This document shows, piece by piece, positions 35,012-43,215 of a DNA stretch of 64,000 nucleotides (the first letter of the stretch is position 1; each line of letters starts with the position of its first letter). The stretch spans positions 310,001 to 374,000 of the forward strand of contig NZ_NJIF01000004.1 of assembly GCF_002209555.1 (NCBI RefSeq), in the 5' to 3' direction. Made by a program: the position numbers and the translations under genes. This DNA comes from Achromobacter insolitus. Lineage in GTDB: Bacteria; Pseudomonadota; Gammaproteobacteria; Burkholderiales; Burkholderiaceae_B. The notes beneath the pieces are model-generated. The model made no database searches. It was not told where the DNA came from and saw nothing but the letters and a program-made list of their open reading frames with translations.

Positions 35012-35683
35012 TTAACGCAGGTCCGCCGCCGTCAATTTCCAGCCCAGTTCCAGCAGCCAGGCGCCCGAGGGATCGGCGCCGAAGGCGCCGCAGGCCTGGG
35101 CGCGCAGGGCGCGAGCGGCCTGCGCCGCGCTCGCCTCCACCACCAGCAGGGGCGCCAGCACCCGGTTTTCGGTGGACTCGCGCGGCAGCGGCGTGCTGAG
35201 GGAGGCGTCGGGCACCAGCAGATAGGACTGCACGAAGCCGTCCGTTTGCGCCAGGTCGGCGCCCAGCGCGCTGGCTCGGGCAACCAGGGCCTCGCTGTCG
35301 TCCGCCTGCGGCAGCGGCAGCACCACGATTTCGCTGCCGGAGCCAAAGCCGGTCACGGCCCGCACCGCGCACACGCGGCGCATCGGGTTGCGCATCCGGT
35401 CCAGATTGGTCACCGACCACGCGGTTTGGCGCTCGAAAGCCGCGCGGTAATCGGATGTGGTGAATGCCGCCAGCGACTCGGTGCGGTACAGGCCCAGGTA
35501 TTTGCGGCCGCCTTCCCGCGAGAGGTAGCGCGCGCCGGAGAGGAAGCCTGGAATGCGCACGCGCTCTTCCACGTGCTCGCGGTCGTACCAGCGGTTGAAA
35601 TCGGCCTCGTGGGCAGGATCGGCGTCAGTGGCGACGAACAGCAGGCCTGGGCAGGAAAGCGAGGATTCGGTATGGGTGCTCAT
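35012..35683 (-). CDS. Unrecognised protein, probable tandem ferredoxin-like fold
   Basis: About 223 residues, starting at ATG 35683 (an upstream ATG at 35725 is possible). No signal peptide or membrane segment. Residues 20-110 (DFNRWYDREHVEERVRIPGF, then ARYL and KYLGLYRTESL) resemble EthD/antibiotic-monooxygenase-like alpha+beta barrels, and the second half (115-220) looks like a diverged repeat. Such proteins degrade or isomerise small substrates in dimeric barrels; no function can be named. It is co-directional with the MHS permease downstream, suggesting that it acts on the imported compound. Confidence 0.75.
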   Translation of the reverse strand: MSTHTESSLSCPGLLFVATDADPAHEADFNRWYDREHVEERVRIPGFLSGARYLSREGGRKYLGLYRTESLAAFTTSDYRAAFERQTAWSVTNLDRMRNPMRRVCAVRAVTGFGSGSEIVVLPLPQADDSEALVARASALGADLAQTDGFVQSYLLVPDASLSTPLPRESTENRVLAPLLVVEASAAQAARALRAQACGAFGADPSGAWLLELGWKLTAADLR

Positions 35684-35809
35684 GAGCTGAAGACAGGGAA
35701 TTCCTTCGATTGCGGAAGGCTCCATCTTCAGCCGGCGGGCGGGCGGCGGACAAACGAGTAATTTTTCTGCGCGGCAACAGAATTATTGAAAGCCGCCCTA
35801 GGGATAACA

Positions 35810-36721
35810 CTATTGCGCCGAACCCAATCGCGGCGCAGTGACCGAGGATGTGAACTGGTCCGAAGCCCGGCTGGCAAGTTCCGCCACCAGCCTGATGGCA
35901 TCGGATCCAGCGCTCTCCAGATAGCTCACGACCAGCAGCTGCGGCGGCACCGGGATGTCGCAGCGGATGATCTGCACCTCGCCGCGCGCGACGTATTCGT
36001 AGATGGGCGGCAAGGGCACCAGCGCCCGGCCAAAGCCGCTGCGAACCAGGCGCGCCAGCGCGGAAATCGAACTGACGCAATGCACCTTGCCCTGCGGCAT
36101 GCCGACCTCCCGGTACAGGGCCTTGAGCGCTTCATGCGGCTGCGATCCAGGGCTCATGGTCAGCACCGGCTCGCTGAGCAGTTGTTGGGCCGTCAGCGTT
36201 TCTTCGTCGCCTGCCGGCCCGACCCAGCCCATCTCCATGGGCAGGCAGGCGGTGCTGATGATGCCGCTGTCGTTCAGCAGGTCCGTCTGCAGCGCAATGT
36301 CCAGCGCGCCTTCGCGCAAGCCCCGGTGCAGCGCCCGTGTGGTCTCGGACGTAAGCTGCACCTCGATGCCCGGATAGGTGGATCGCAGGTTGGTCAGAAA
36401 GCCGATAAGCCAGGTATGCACCACGGTTTCGATGGCTCCGATGCGCACCAACCCGAAGACTTCGTCGCCACCCTTGCCCAGCGACAGGATCTGCTGCCGG
36501 ATCTCCAGCAGCCGTTCGCCATAGTCCAGCAGACGGGTGCCGGTGGCGGTCAGCCTGAGTTCCTTGGCGTCGCGCTCGAACAGGCGCGCGCCTATGTCCT
36601 CTTCCAGCGAGGCGATGCGATTGGCCACGGCGGCCTGGGTAATGTGCAGGCGATCGCTCGCCGCCCGGAAACTGCCCAGGCGCGCCGACCACAAGAAAGC
36701 TTCGACAAAACGCGTATTCAT
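35810..36721 (-). CDS. LysR-family regulator (AtzR-like position)
   Basis: A 303-residue LTTR. The N-terminal helix-turn-helix RFVEAFLWSARLGSFRAASDRLHITQAAVANRIASLEE (about 4-41) precedes an effector domain (about 90-290). ATG 36721 gives the normal LTTR start; the longer ORF covers the promoter region. It is divergent from the ABC / AtzG / AtzE genes, as AtzR is from the cyanurate operon of Pseudomonas, so it is the probable ligand-responsive activator. The function is inferred from position. Confidence 0.9.
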   Translation of the reverse strand: MNTRFVEAFLWSARLGSFRAASDRLHITQAAVANRIASLEEDIGARLFERDAKELRLTATGTRLLDYGERLLEIRQQILSLGKGGDEVFGLVRIGAIETVVHTWLIGFLTNLRSTYPGIEVQLTSETTRALHRGLREGALDIALQTDLLNDSGIISTACLPMEMGWVGPAGDEETLTAQQLLSEPVLTMSPGSQPHEALKALYREVGMPQGKVHCVSSISALARLVRSGFGRALVPLPPIYEYVARGEVQIIRCDIPVPPQLLVVSYLESAGSDAIRLVAELASRASDQFTSSVTAPRLGSAQ

Positions 36722-36854
36722 CTCGGTACGACGCGGCCAGGCATCGCGCAAGGACTCAGAACTCCGGAGCCCCAAGCTCCGATCCGCTCCCATGCTACCG
36801 CCATAAAGGCAGGCACGGCGCGCGCCTGGTTGTGTCCCCTTCAATGGTGCGGCG

Positions 36855-36871
36855 TGCACCAAAGTGGTTCA
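36855..36871 (+). promoter_or_regulatory. NtrC-type binding site
   Basis: TGCACCAAAGTGGTTCA differs at one base from TGCACCA-N3-TGGTGCA, the NtrC enhancer consensus. It is centred about 99 bp upstream of the start predicted from the sigma-54 promoter. A further half-site TGGTGC lies just upstream at 36845-36850 and makes TGGTGC-N5-GCACCA (36845-36861), which may also serve the LysR protein. Confidence 0.7.
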
Positions 36872-36934
36872 AGCGTGGCACCAGCGCGAGGCTGGCGCGG
36901 CCCTCTTCCGGAGTCGGGGAGGCCCGCGACAGGG

Positions 36935-36951
36935 TTGGCACGGCTTTTGCT
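36935..36951 (+). promoter_or_regulatory. Sigma-54 (RpoN) -24/-12 promoter
   Basis: TTGGCACGGCTTTTGCT fits the RpoN consensus YTGGCACG-N4-TTGCW completely, with GG (36937-36938) and GC (36949-36950) separated by exactly 10 bp. A transcript would start near 36962, 49 bases before the ABC binding-protein start. Confidence 0.88.
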
Positions 36952-37010
36952 TGATGCCTGGTATGCCAGCTTGTCTACAAGCGCCCCTTCTTGCACACCA
37001 GGAGTCCCAC

Positions 37011-38018
37011 ATGATCTACCGCAACGCGCCCCATGCCTTCAACGCCACCCGCCGCCGACTGATCCAGGGCGCCGCACTGGGCGCCGCGACGCTGGCCGCG
37101 CCGGCGTTGGCGCGAGCGCAATCGGGACCCGTCATCCGCATCGGCTTCTGGCCCGTGGCGGCCGGCCTGCCGTTCTATGCGGCGCTGGAAAAAGGCTACT
37201 TCAAGGAGGCTGGCCTGAATGTCGAACCGCTGAAGTTCGCCGGAGCGCAGCAGGTCATGGAAGCCATGCTGGCGGGCCGCGCGGACGGCAGCGCCAACGG
37301 CACGGGCTCGGCCAACCTGGCGATCGGCGAAATCGCCTCGCCCGGCCTGTTCAAGATTTTTGCGTCCAACCCCAGCAATGCCAAGCATGTGCTGGACGAG
37401 TTCATCGTCGCGAAAGACAGTCCCATCAAATCCATCGCAGACCTCAAGGGGAAAAAGGTCGGATCTGGACCCGGCATCCAGAACGCCACGCTGGCCAAAG
37501 CAGTGCTGGAGCGCGCCGGCGCAACCGGGGCAACCGTGGTCGAGTTGGCAATCAGCCAGCACGTCGCCGCGGTTGCCGCCGGCCAGTTGGATGCCTGCTA
37601 CACGCTGGAGCCCACGGGCACGGTAGGCAGGCTGAACGGCACCACCCGCGTCCTGGAAACGGGGGTCATCGCCAAATACGTGCTGGGCGACCCGATGGCG
37701 CCCTGGTTCGGCGGATCCGCGTCCCTGACGACCGCCTTCCTGAAAAAACACCCCGAGGAAAGCCGGAAATTCATCGCCGCGTACGCGCGCGGCATCGAAC
37801 TGATCCGCAACAAGCCCGAAGAAGCGCGCCCCTACCTGAAGGGCTACACCGCCATCGAAGGGCCGATGACCGAGGAAGTGCCGCTGGCCGCCTACACGCT
37901 CTACAACGAGTTCACGCCCGGCGACATCCAGTACTTCCAGAAGTTCTTCGACCTGTTTGCCGACAAGGGCGTCTTCGCCCAGAAGGTCGACGTCTCGACC
38001 ATGCTCTACAAGGGCTGA
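37011..38018 (+). CDS. ABC transporter substrate-binding protein (NrtA/SsuA/TauA type)
   Basis: A 335-residue exported binding protein. The leader has an RRR motif and an ARAQ cleavage site (TRRRLIQGAALGAATLAAPALARAQ), so Tat or Sec. Residues 35-330 match the nitrate/sulfonate/taurine binding-protein group (IGFWPVAAGLPFYAALEKGYFKEAGL, then KGKKVGSGPG). AGGAG precedes ATG 37011. It is the first gene behind the sigma-54 promoter, followed by permease and ATPase, so it binds the imported nitrogen compound. Confidence 0.93.
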   Translation: MIYRNAPHAFNATRRRLIQGAALGAATLAAPALARAQSGPVIRIGFWPVAAGLPFYAALEKGYFKEAGLNVEPLKFAGAQQVMEAMLAGRADGSANGTGSANLAIGEIASPGLFKIFASNPSNAKHVLDEFIVAKDSPIKSIADLKGKKVGSGPGIQNATLAKAVLERAGATGATVVELAISQHVAAVAAGQLDACYTLEPTGTVGRLNGTTRVLETGVIAKYVLGDPMAPWFGGSASLTTAFLKKHPEESRKFIAAYARGIELIRNKPEEARPYLKGYTAIEGPMTEEVPLAAYTLYNEFTPGDIQYFQKFFDLFADKGVFAQKVDVSTMLYKG

Positions 38019-38021
38019 GCC

Positions 38022-38834
38022 ATGACCGCAACCGCAACGACGACGGCCGGCCCCGCCGGCACGGCGCGCCCTGCGCGCAAATTCGATACGACTCGGCTGC
38101 TGCCGCTCATCGGCCCATTGGCGCTGTTCGTGGTCTGGGACCTCGTGGTGCGACTACAACTGGTGAGCCCCGTGCTTCTGCCCACGCCCAGCGCGGCCAT
38201 CGCGGCGCTGGCCAAGGGCATGGCCGGCGGCCCGCTGCTGGCGGACTTCCTGGCGTCGCTGAACCGCACGCTGCAAGCCTTCGTGATCGCGGGTGTGATC
38301 GGCGTGCCCCTGGGCGTGCTGCTGGGCAGCAGCGAAAAGGCTTATCGCAGCGTGGAGTTCCTGGTGGACTTCTTCCGCTCCACGCCCTCTTCCGCGCTGA
38401 TTCCGCTGTTCCTCATGATCTTCGGCGTGACCGACATGAACAAGATTGCCATCGCGGCCTTCGCGGCCGTGCTGGTGATTCTGTTCAATAGCGCCTACGG
38501 CGTCATCAACGCCCGCAAGCAGCGCGTCATGGCGGCGCGCGTCATGGGCGCGTCGCGCTGGCGCATCTTCAAGGACGTGCTGATCTGGGAAAGCCTGCAG
38601 CCGACTTTCGTGGGCTTGCGCAGCGGGGTGTCGATGGCGCTGGTCATCGTGATCGTGGCCGAGATGTTCATCGGATCCGACAGCGGCCTGGGCAATCGCA
38701 TCATCAATGCGCAGCAGGTGCTGAATGTGCGCGACATGTATGCGGCCATTCTTGCCGCCGGCGCGCTGGGCTATGTCCTGAATATTCTCTTTCTCGTGCT
38801 GGAAAAGCGCGTGGTCCACTGGAGCGGCCGCTGA
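38022..38834 (+). CDS. ABC transporter permease
   Basis: A 270-residue inner-membrane permease of the NrtB/SsuC/TauC group with about six transmembrane segments. The cytoplasmic EAA loop is visible as RVMGASRWRIFKDVLIWESLQP (about 168-189), which docks with the ATPase. It begins 3 bp after the binding-protein gene. Its stop overlaps the ATPase start by one base, so translation is coupled. Confidence 0.93.
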   Translation: MTATATTTAGPAGTARPARKFDTTRLLPLIGPLALFVVWDLVVRLQLVSPVLLPTPSAAIAALAKGMAGGPLLADFLASLNRTLQAFVIAGVIGVPLGVLLGSSEKAYRSVEFLVDFFRSTPSSALIPLFLMIFGVTDMNKIAIAAFAAVLVILFNSAYGVINARKQRVMAARVMGASRWRIFKDVLIWESLQPTFVGLRSGVSMALVIVIVAEMFIGSDSGLGNRIINAQQVLNVRDMYAAILAAGALGYVLNILFLVLEKRVVHWSGR

Positions 38835-39655
38835 TGTCTACCGTGATCAATCCCATCATCGCACCCGACCCTGCCGCCACCCCGTTCGCGCCCGGCCCGC
38901 TGGGCACGCACATCACGATACGCGGGCTGACCAAGTACTTCGCGGGCTGGCCCTTGTATGAGAACTTCAACCTTGACATACCCAAGGGCAAGATCGTCTC
39001 GGTGTTCGGTCCCAACGGCTGCGGAAAATCCACCTTGATCAACATGATCGCCGGCCTGATTCCCATCGACTCGGGCGAGATCCTGTTCGACGGCAAGTCG
39101 CTGGCGCAGACCAAGATAGGCTATGTCTTCCAGAATTACCGCGAAGCCATGTTCCCGTGGCTGCGCACCATCGACAACATCGCCTATCCGCTACGCCTGG
39201 AAGGTCGCAGCAAAGGTGAAGTCGATGCGCGAGTCGAAGAACTGGTTGCCTCATTCGACGTCAAATTCGACCTGAACCGCTATCCCTATGAGCTGTCCGG
39301 CGGACAGCAACAGACCGCGTCGATCATGCGGGCGCTGGCCCCCGGGCCCGAAGTGCTGTTCCTGGACGAGCCCTTCTCCGCGCTGGATTTCGAGATGACG
39401 CTGTTCATCCGCGAAAAACTGCAGGAGGTGTTCATCCAGACCGGCACCACCATGCTGCTGGTGTCGCATGACCTGGAAGAAGCCGTCTACCTGGCGGACC
39501 AGGTGCTTCTGCTGACCAAACGCCCCACGCGGGTCGCAGAGATCCTGGACTACCGCGACGCGCGTCCCCGCACAGTGGAAACGCTGTCCGAGCCCAGCTT
39601 CATCCAGATGAAGAAACTGAGCCTGGAGATCTTCCAGCGCGAAGTACGCAAGTAA
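38834..39655 (+). CDS. ABC transporter ATP-binding protein
   Basis: A 273-residue ATPase of the NrtD/SsuB/TauB group. Walker A is GPNGCGKS (59-66), Q-loop YVFQNYREAMFPW, signature LSGGQQQ, Walker B EVLFLDEPFSALD and H-loop LVSHDLEE. It powers the importer encoded by the two preceding genes. It is followed 22 bp later by the AtzG-like gene. Confidence 0.95.
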   Translation: MSTVINPIIAPDPAATPFAPGPLGTHITIRGLTKYFAGWPLYENFNLDIPKGKIVSVFGPNGCGKSTLINMIAGLIPIDSGEILFDGKSLAQTKIGYVFQNYREAMFPWLRTIDNIAYPLRLEGRSKGEVDARVEELVASFDVKFDLNRYPYELSGGQQQTASIMRALAPGPEVLFLDEPFSALDFEMTLFIREKLQEVFIQTGTTMLLVSHDLEEAVYLADQVLLLTKRPTRVAEILDYRDARPRTVETLSEPSFIQMKKLSLEIFQREVRK

Positions 39656-39677
39656 GCCCCGTACCGGAGAGTCCGCC

Positions 39678-39860
39678 ATGACCCAGGAAACCATCGACCA
39701 ATACGTACGCAGCGCGCTGGCGCTGGCTGGCTATGCCCTGCGCGAGCAGGCAACGGCCGAAGTCGTGCAGCAATTCACGCGCATCCACGATATCGCGGCC
39801 GGCTTCGTGGACGAGCCGCTGTCCGTGGAATTGGAATCAGCTTCGGTGTTCCGCCCGTGA
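39678..39860 (+). CDS. AtzG/HpxX-like small amidase partner (DUF4089)
   Basis: A 60-residue helical protein matching DUF4089: YVRSALALAGYALREQATAEVVQQFTR and the C-terminal segment before VFRP. AtzG in Pseudomonas and HpxX in Klebsiella are small subunits required by the adjacent amidase, like GatC for GatA. Its stop overlaps the GTG start of the amidase (GTGA), ensuring equal production. It lies in the putative RpoN operon. Confidence 0.87.
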   Translation: MTQETIDQYVRSALALAGYALREQATAEVVQQFTRIHDIAAGFVDEPLSVELESASVFRP

Positions 39861-41245
39861 GCGGCCCCGCGCAGGACATCGCGCGCCAGATCCGCGCTGG
39901 CGAACGCAGCGCCATGGCGGTGCTGGACGCCACGCTGGCGCGCGTGCGCGAACGTGACCCGCGCTACAACTGCTTCACCGCGCTGACGGAAACCCGGGCG
40001 CGGCAGGAAGCGGCTGCCATCGATGCGCGCCGCGCCCGTGGAGAGCCGTTGCCGCCGCTGGCCGGCGTCCCCTACGCGGTCAAGAACCTGTTCGACATCG
40101 CCGACGAAATCACCCTGGCCGGCGGCCGCGTCAATGCGTCCAACCCGGCCGCAAGGCGCGACGCCCGGCTGGTCCAGCGCATGCGTGAGGCCGGCGCCGT
40201 GCTGGTGGGCGCGCTGAACATGGACGAGCACGCCTACGGCTTCACCACGGAAAACAGCCACTACGGCGCCTGCCGCAATCCGCATGACATCTCGCGCATC
40301 GCCGGCGGCTCATCAGGCGGCAGCGCCGCCGCCGTCGCGGGTGGCCTCGTGCCGCTGACGCTGGGCTCGGACACCAATGGTTCGATCCGGGTCCCTGCCT
40401 CGCTGTGTGGCGTGTTCGGCCTGAAGCCTACCTTCGGCCGGCTGTCACGCGCGGGCTCGTTCCCATTCGTCGGCAGCCTGGACCATCTGGGTCCATTTGC
40501 TGCCAGCGCCAGCGATCTGGCCGCCGCCTACGATGCGTTGCAGGGTGAAGACGCGGACGACGTGGCCTGCGCCCCGCGCGCTGCCGACCCTGTGCTACCC
40601 ACCCTGGCGGACGGCGCGCGCGGACTGCGCGTCGCGGTGCTGGGCGGCTACTTTTCCGAGTGGGCCGGACCTCAGGCGCGCCGAGCCGTCGAGATCGCGG
40701 CGCGCGCGCTGGACGCCTCGACCGTGGTCGAACTGCAGGGTGCCGCACAGGCTCGCGCCGCGGCCTTCGTCATCACGGCGGCGGAGGGCGGCGCCCTGCA
40801 CCGCCGCAGGCTCGTCACGCACTACGACTACTACGAACCGCTGTCGCGCGACCGGCTGGTGGCGGGCAGCCTCGTTCCCGCGGCATGGGCGCAACAGGCG
40901 CAACGCATACGCCACCGCGTCTACCGCGAGGCCTTGGCGCTTTTCGAGCGCTATGACGTGCTGATCGCTCCCGCCACACCGGTGCCCGCCCCGCCCATCG
41001 GCTCCGACTGGCTCACGCTCGCCGGCCAGCAGCTGCCCGCGCGCGCCAGCATGGGCATCCTCACGCAGCCGTTGTCATGCATCGGCCTGCCGGTCTGCGC
41101 CGCCCCCGTCTGGCCCGAAGCCGGACAGGACGACCACCTGCCGCTGGGCGTGCAATTGATAGGCGCGCCTTGGCGCGAAGCCGATTGCCTGCGCGCCGCG
41201 CAAGCCCTGGAGCTCGCTGGCATCGCCCGCGCCCGCCCCCTTTAA
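39857..41245 (+). CDS. AtzE/HpxY-family amidase
   Basis: A 462-residue amidase-signature enzyme. The catalytic triad is readable as K76 (YAVKNLFD), S152 (GGSSGGSAAAV) and S176 (GSDTNGSIRVP). AtzE deaminates 1-carboxybiuret in cyanurate breakdown; HpxY takes part in oxalurate use. Here, coupling to an AtzG-like partner and an importer suggests hydrolysis of an imported ureide, releasing ammonia. The substrate is not proven. The start is GTG 39857. Confidence 0.92.
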   Translation: MSGPAQDIARQIRAGERSAMAVLDATLARVRERDPRYNCFTALTETRARQEAAAIDARRARGEPLPPLAGVPYAVKNLFDIADEITLAGGRVNASNPAARRDARLVQRMREAGAVLVGALNMDEHAYGFTTENSHYGACRNPHDISRIAGGSSGGSAAAVAGGLVPLTLGSDTNGSIRVPASLCGVFGLKPTFGRLSRAGSFPFVGSLDHLGPFAASASDLAAAYDALQGEDADDVACAPRAADPVLPTLADGARGLRVAVLGGYFSEWAGPQARRAVEIAARALDASTVVELQGAAQARAAAFVITAAEGGALHRRRLVTHYDYYEPLSRDRLVAGSLVPAAWAQQAQRIRHRVYREALALFERYDVLIAPATPVPAPPIGSDWLTLAGQQLPARASMGILTQPLSCIGLPVCAAPVWPEAGQDDHLPLGVQLIGAPWREADCLRAAQALELAGIARARPL

Positions 41246-41266
41246 CCCCCCGATCCGAGGCCACAC

Positions 41267-41974
41267 ATGGGAACCGCCTTCGCCGTCATCGACATTCCGC
41301 GCACGCTGGCCGACACCGCATACGGCACATTGAAGCGCGACATCCTGGACTTCCGCCTCGCGCCCGGAGACCGTTTCACCGAGACCGAGATCGCCGACCG
41401 CCTGGAGGTCAGCCGCACTCCGGTGCGCGAAGCGCTGTTCCGCCTTGAGCGGGAGGGCTACCTGGAAGTGCGGCAGCGCAATGGCTGGCTGGTCAAGCCG
41501 CTGGACTTCAACACGCTGGACCACTTCTACGAGCTGCGCAGCGTCCTGGAAGCGGCCGCCGTGCAAGCGCTCTGCGTATCAGCCAATGCGGCTGAACGGC
41601 AGCGCGCGCTGCGCCCGCTGGCCGACATCTGGTTGGTGAACGAAAGCGAACGCTCCAGTGATTGCGAAAGGCTGGCCGACCTGGACGAGCGTTTCCACAT
41701 CGATCTGGTCGCGGCGGGAGGCAATCCCGAGATCGCCCGCGTGCATCGGGCGGCCACCGAGCGTATTCGCATCGTGCGCCGCCTGGATTTCACCCTGCCC
41801 GAGCGCATCGGCAAGACCTACGAAGAGCACGCCGCGATACTGGATGCCGCGCTGGCCGGGGACGCGGCGCGCGCGGTCGGACTGTTGAGCGCGCATATCC
41901 AGGGGAGCCAGGCCGCGGTGCGCAAGATCACGCTGCACCGGCTGTACTCCGCCCGTGGCGCGCGCGCAGCCTGA
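41267..41974 (+). CDS. GntR-family regulator (FadR/FCD type)
   Basis: A 235-residue regulator. The winged helix (about 15-85) has YGTLKRDILDFRLAPGDRFTETEIADRLEVSRTPVREALFRLEREGYLEV. A helical FCD ligand domain follows (about 95-220) with conserved His/Asp/Glu metal or ligand residues (LDERFHIDLV, HAAIL). It lies 21 bp after the amidase gene, so it is probably co-transcribed and gives a second level of control besides the LysR protein and RpoN/NtrC. Confidence 0.93.
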   Translation: MGTAFAVIDIPRTLADTAYGTLKRDILDFRLAPGDRFTETEIADRLEVSRTPVREALFRLEREGYLEVRQRNGWLVKPLDFNTLDHFYELRSVLEAAAVQALCVSANAAERQRALRPLADIWLVNESERSSDCERLADLDERFHIDLVAAGGNPEIARVHRAATERIRIVRRLDFTLPERIGKTYEEHAAILDAALAGDAARAVGLLSAHIQGSQAAVRKITLHRLYSARGARAA

Positions 41975-41990
41975 CGAGGGCGCGCCCGCC

Positions 41991-42530
41991 TCAACCGGCG
42001 CGCAGCCAGCGATGCAGCATGCGGGACACCAGCGGCATGCAGATGAACACCATGACGGGGGTGAGCGCGACGCTGGTGACCAGCACGCGCCAGAACACCG
42101 GCAAAAGACTCAGGGGTTCGCTGGCCAGAATCGAAAACACCAGCAGCACCGGAAAATAGGCGAGCCAGATGCTGACGGCCTGCTTCCAGCGCGGTGGCGC
42201 GCTCGCCCTGGGCGCGAACCAATCGTCGGTGCCACTGACACGGCGTTCGTGGCTGGCACGCACCAGCGCGGCTCCGCGTTCCAGCCACATGCGGCGCGGC
42301 AAGGAATTTTCCCAGCGGCCCAGGCTGGCGGCGTCCGCAAAGCGCAGCACGATCTGGTACTGGTCGCCGCCCTCGGGCGGCTGCAGGACGCCCGACCCGA
42401 GAAAGCCGGGAAACCCGGCTGCCAGGATTTCGCCCTGGCGCATCCAGGACAGGAAATCGCCGTAGCGTTCGGGTGTGATGTGTCGGGTGACCAACATGGT
42501 GACCGGGGCGGAAACGGCGGAACTGGTCAT
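41991..42530 (-). CDS. Membrane-anchored antibiotic-monooxygenase-like domain protein
   Basis: A 179-residue protein. Residues 8-100 resemble the antibiotic biosynthesis monooxygenase (ABM) dimeric alpha+beta barrel (VTMLVTRHITPERYGDFLSWMRQGEILAAGFPGFLGS, then QYQIVLRFADAASLGRWENS). Two transmembrane helices follow at about 118-138 and 145-168. AGGAG precedes ATG 42530. It is convergent with the GntR gene (16 bp) and divergent from the AtzH-like gene, interrupting the amidase cluster on the opposite strand. Function unknown. Confidence 0.85.
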   Translation of the reverse strand: MTSSAVSAPVTMLVTRHITPERYGDFLSWMRQGEILAAGFPGFLGSGVLQPPEGGDQYQIVLRFADAASLGRWENSLPRRMWLERGAALVRASHERRVSGTDDWFAPRASAPPRWKQAVSIWLAYFPVLLVFSILASEPLSLLPVFWRVLVTSVALTPVMVFICMPLVSRMLHRWLRAG

Positions 42531-42721
42531 GGCGGAACTCCTGGGACGGCAAGCAGCTTGTTATGCAGTGTTAACCCTAGCAAGCGGCATGCCAGCCACC
42601 AGGCGCCGCGCGTCCCCCGGCGTAGCATTCATCGCAGCGGACACACCGCACCGCGCCATACACCACCTTGGTGATTTCCCAAAGATTCCGCACCACAACG
42701 GTGCCAACCGGAGCAGCAGGC

Positions 42722-43096
42722 ATGGATATCAACCTTCCCGACGTGGTGGCCGAAGTCACCGCCGCCCTCGAACGCTACGAGGCTGCCCTCGTAAACAATC
42801 AGGTGGAGGTGCTGGACGCGCTTTTCTGGAACAGCCCGCACACGCTGCGCTATGGCGCGGGCGAGAACCTTTATGGCTACGAAGCCATACGCGCGTTCCG
42901 CGCGGCGCGCTCGCCTCAAGGCCTGGCACGCCGCGTGCTGCGCACGGTCGTCACGACCTACGGCCAGGATTTCGCCACCGCCAATCTGGAGTTCCAGCGC
43001 GACGGCAGCGACCGCCCTGGACGGCAAAGCCAGACGTGGATGCGCACGCCCGAGGGGTGGCGCGTCGTGGCCGCCCACGTCAGCCTGATGAGTTGA
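42722..43096 (+). CDS. AtzH/HpxZ-like protein (DUF3225, SnoaL fold)
   Basis: A 124-residue protein of the nuclear-transport-factor-2/SnoaL fold. [55 protein letters not shown] is the hallmark of DUF3225. AtzH acts as a 1,3-dicarboxyurea decarboxylase next to AtzG/AtzE, and HpxZ is linked to oxalurate use. Its position 1.5 kb from the AtzG/AtzE pair supports membership of the same pathway, although an opposite-strand gene intervenes. ATG 42722 gives the family length; an upstream M at 42668 is less likely. Confidence 0.87.
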   Translation: MDINLPDVVAEVTAALERYEAALVNNQVEVLDALFWNSPHTLRYGAGENLYGYEAIRAFRAARSPQGLARRVLRTVVTTYGQDFATANLEFQRDGSDRPGRQSQTWMRTPEGWRVVAAHVSLMS

Positions 43097-43215
43097 TGCG
43101 CCCGCCGACATCAGCGCGTCATGATGCTGAATAAACATATGCGCGATCGTCATTGAGCGGGCTTGCGTACAGGTCTACACTGACATTCCCGTCCAACCCT
43201 TGGAGCCTGCGCCCC

